The position numbers were made by a program, and so were the translations under genes. Below the pieces are notes generated by a model. The model saw nothing but the letters and a program-made list of their open reading frames with translations, made no database searches and was not told where the DNA came from. Below, piece after piece: positions 63,494 through 64,000 of a stretch of 64,000 nucleotides of DNA. This DNA is from LMUY01 sp965198565 (GTDB lineage Bacteria; Pseudomonadota; Alphaproteobacteria; Acetobacterales; Acetobacteraceae), in assembly GCA_965198565.1 (NCBI GenBank), contig OZ240665.1, forward strand, positions 1,984,001 through 2,048,000, written 5' to 3'. Every line of letters begins with the position of its first letter. The first letter of the stretch is position 1.

Positions 63494-64000
63494 ATGAACA
63501 GCGTCGTCGCCTTCGCCCTCAGGCAGCGTTTCCTAATGCTGATCCTAATGTTCGCGCTGTTTGCCGTGGGCGTGTTCAGCTTCCTCAACCTCAACATCGA
63601 GGCCTACCCCGACCCGGTGCCGCCGCTGGTGGACGTGGTGACGCAGGATACCGGCCAATCGGCCGAGGAAATCGAGCGCTACATCACCATCCCGCTGGAA
63701 ATCCAGATGGCCGGGATCCGGCACGTCACGGCCATCCGCACGATCTCGCTGTTCGGCCTGTCGGACACCAAGATCCAATTCACTTATGACTACACCTATG
63801 AGCAGGCCGAACAGCAGGTGATCAACCGGCTGTCGCAGCTCTCGCCGTTGCCGAACGGGGCGCAGCCGCAAATCTCGCCGGAGAGCCCGATCGGCGAGAT
63901 CATGCGCTACCGCGTGGTGGGGCCGCCGGGCTACTCGGTGACCGACCTCAAAACCATCGAGGACTGGATGCTGGAACGGCGGTTCAAGGCCGTCCCCGGC
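63494..64000 (+). CDS. CusA/CzcA-family heavy-metal RND efflux pump (N-terminal 169 residues, runs off window)
   Basis: Starts MNSVVAFALRQRFLMLILMF with the first membrane helix, then NIEAYPDPVPPLVDVVTQDT and EEIERYITIPLEIQMAGI, standard for CzcA/CusA. Full proteins are about 1030-1070 residues, so about 85% lies outside. Substrate metal cannot be told from this part. Confidence 0.93.
   Translation, partial: MNSVVAFALRQRFLMLILMFALFAVGVFSFLNLNIEAYPDPVPPLVDVVTQDTGQSAEEIERYITIPLEIQMAGIRHVTAIRTISLFGLSDTKIQFTYDYTYEQAEQQVINRLSQLSPLPNGAQPQISPESPIGEIMRYRVVGPPGYSVTDLKTIEDWMLERRFKAVPG

Noticed and set aside
1..64000. CRISPR arrays, tRNA and rRNA genes
   Set aside because: I looked for regularly spaced direct repeats and for tRNA-like or rRNA-like sequence and saw none; the repeats found are palindromes between genes and coding repeats. 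A covariance-model scan would be decisive for small RNAs.

Overview
The window is high-GC DNA with tightly packed genes. Neighbouring genes often overlap by 1-4 bases (ATGA, GTGA, TAATG junctions) and most starts have GGAG-type ribosome sites. The gene set (OprB and BBP2 outer-membrane barrels, GapR/DUF2312, HyuAB next to a xanthine-dehydrogenase-type hydroxylase, several Dpp and MHS transporters, RpiR regulators) suggests a metabolically broad alphaproteobacterium, probably Rhodospirillales/Acetobacteraceae. This placement is inferred from gene content, not from a marker gene.

Layout. 1-2642 (minus): the N-terminal 880 residues of a huge repetitive surface or secreted protein with Ig-like repeats and three carbohydrate-binding-like repeats. 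It runs off the left edge. An AraC regulator is divergent from it. 4.0-8.2 kb: UbiB/ABC1 kinase, oligoendopeptidase F and a CDF metal exporter. 8.4-11.5 kb: two RpiR regulators flank a COG4280-type membrane protein and a 68-residue membrane protein. 11.8-19.7 kb: a catabolic operon of amidohydrolase/deacetylase, Tat-type sugar-binding protein, a single-chain fused double permease, MalK-type ATPase and a two-subunit GMC dehydrogenase.

19.8-31.9 kb is a gene graveyard. It holds remnants of a flavin monooxygenase, a whole polar amino-acid ABC transporter operon with stops and frameshifts in every gene, a LysR regulator, a CBS-BON protein, a VWA protein, a MoxR-type ATPase, a MolR/DUF4132-like protein, an MFS transporter and LivH/LivM. 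A decayed IS481-family element sits between the VWA and MoxR remnants. Three islands look intact: a cytoplasmic two-PAS chemoreceptor, an M20 peptidase and one GapR gene (next to a broken second copy).

31.9-59.1 kb is a large intact catabolic region. A molybdenum hydroxylase (2Fe-2S-CoxG fusion, FAD and Mo subunits) is divergent from HyuA-HyuB, a Dpp-type ABC transporter (with a fused permease-ATPase) and a GMC oxidoreductase. A convergent minus-strand group follows (ketopantoate-reductase-like enzyme, M28 peptidase, SDR, MHS transporter), then a second complete Dpp transporter and an OprB-like porin. The arrangement suggests import, hydroxylation and ring opening of an N-heterocyclic, lactam or hydantoin-like compound. 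The substrate cannot be read from sequence.

59.1-64 kb: an IS5-family element with matched inverted repeats, a BBP2-type porin pseudogene, and the start of a CzcB/CusB-CzcA/CusA metal efflux system that runs off the right edge. Short GC-rich palindromes of two families are scattered between genes. I saw no rRNA, tRNA or CRISPR array.
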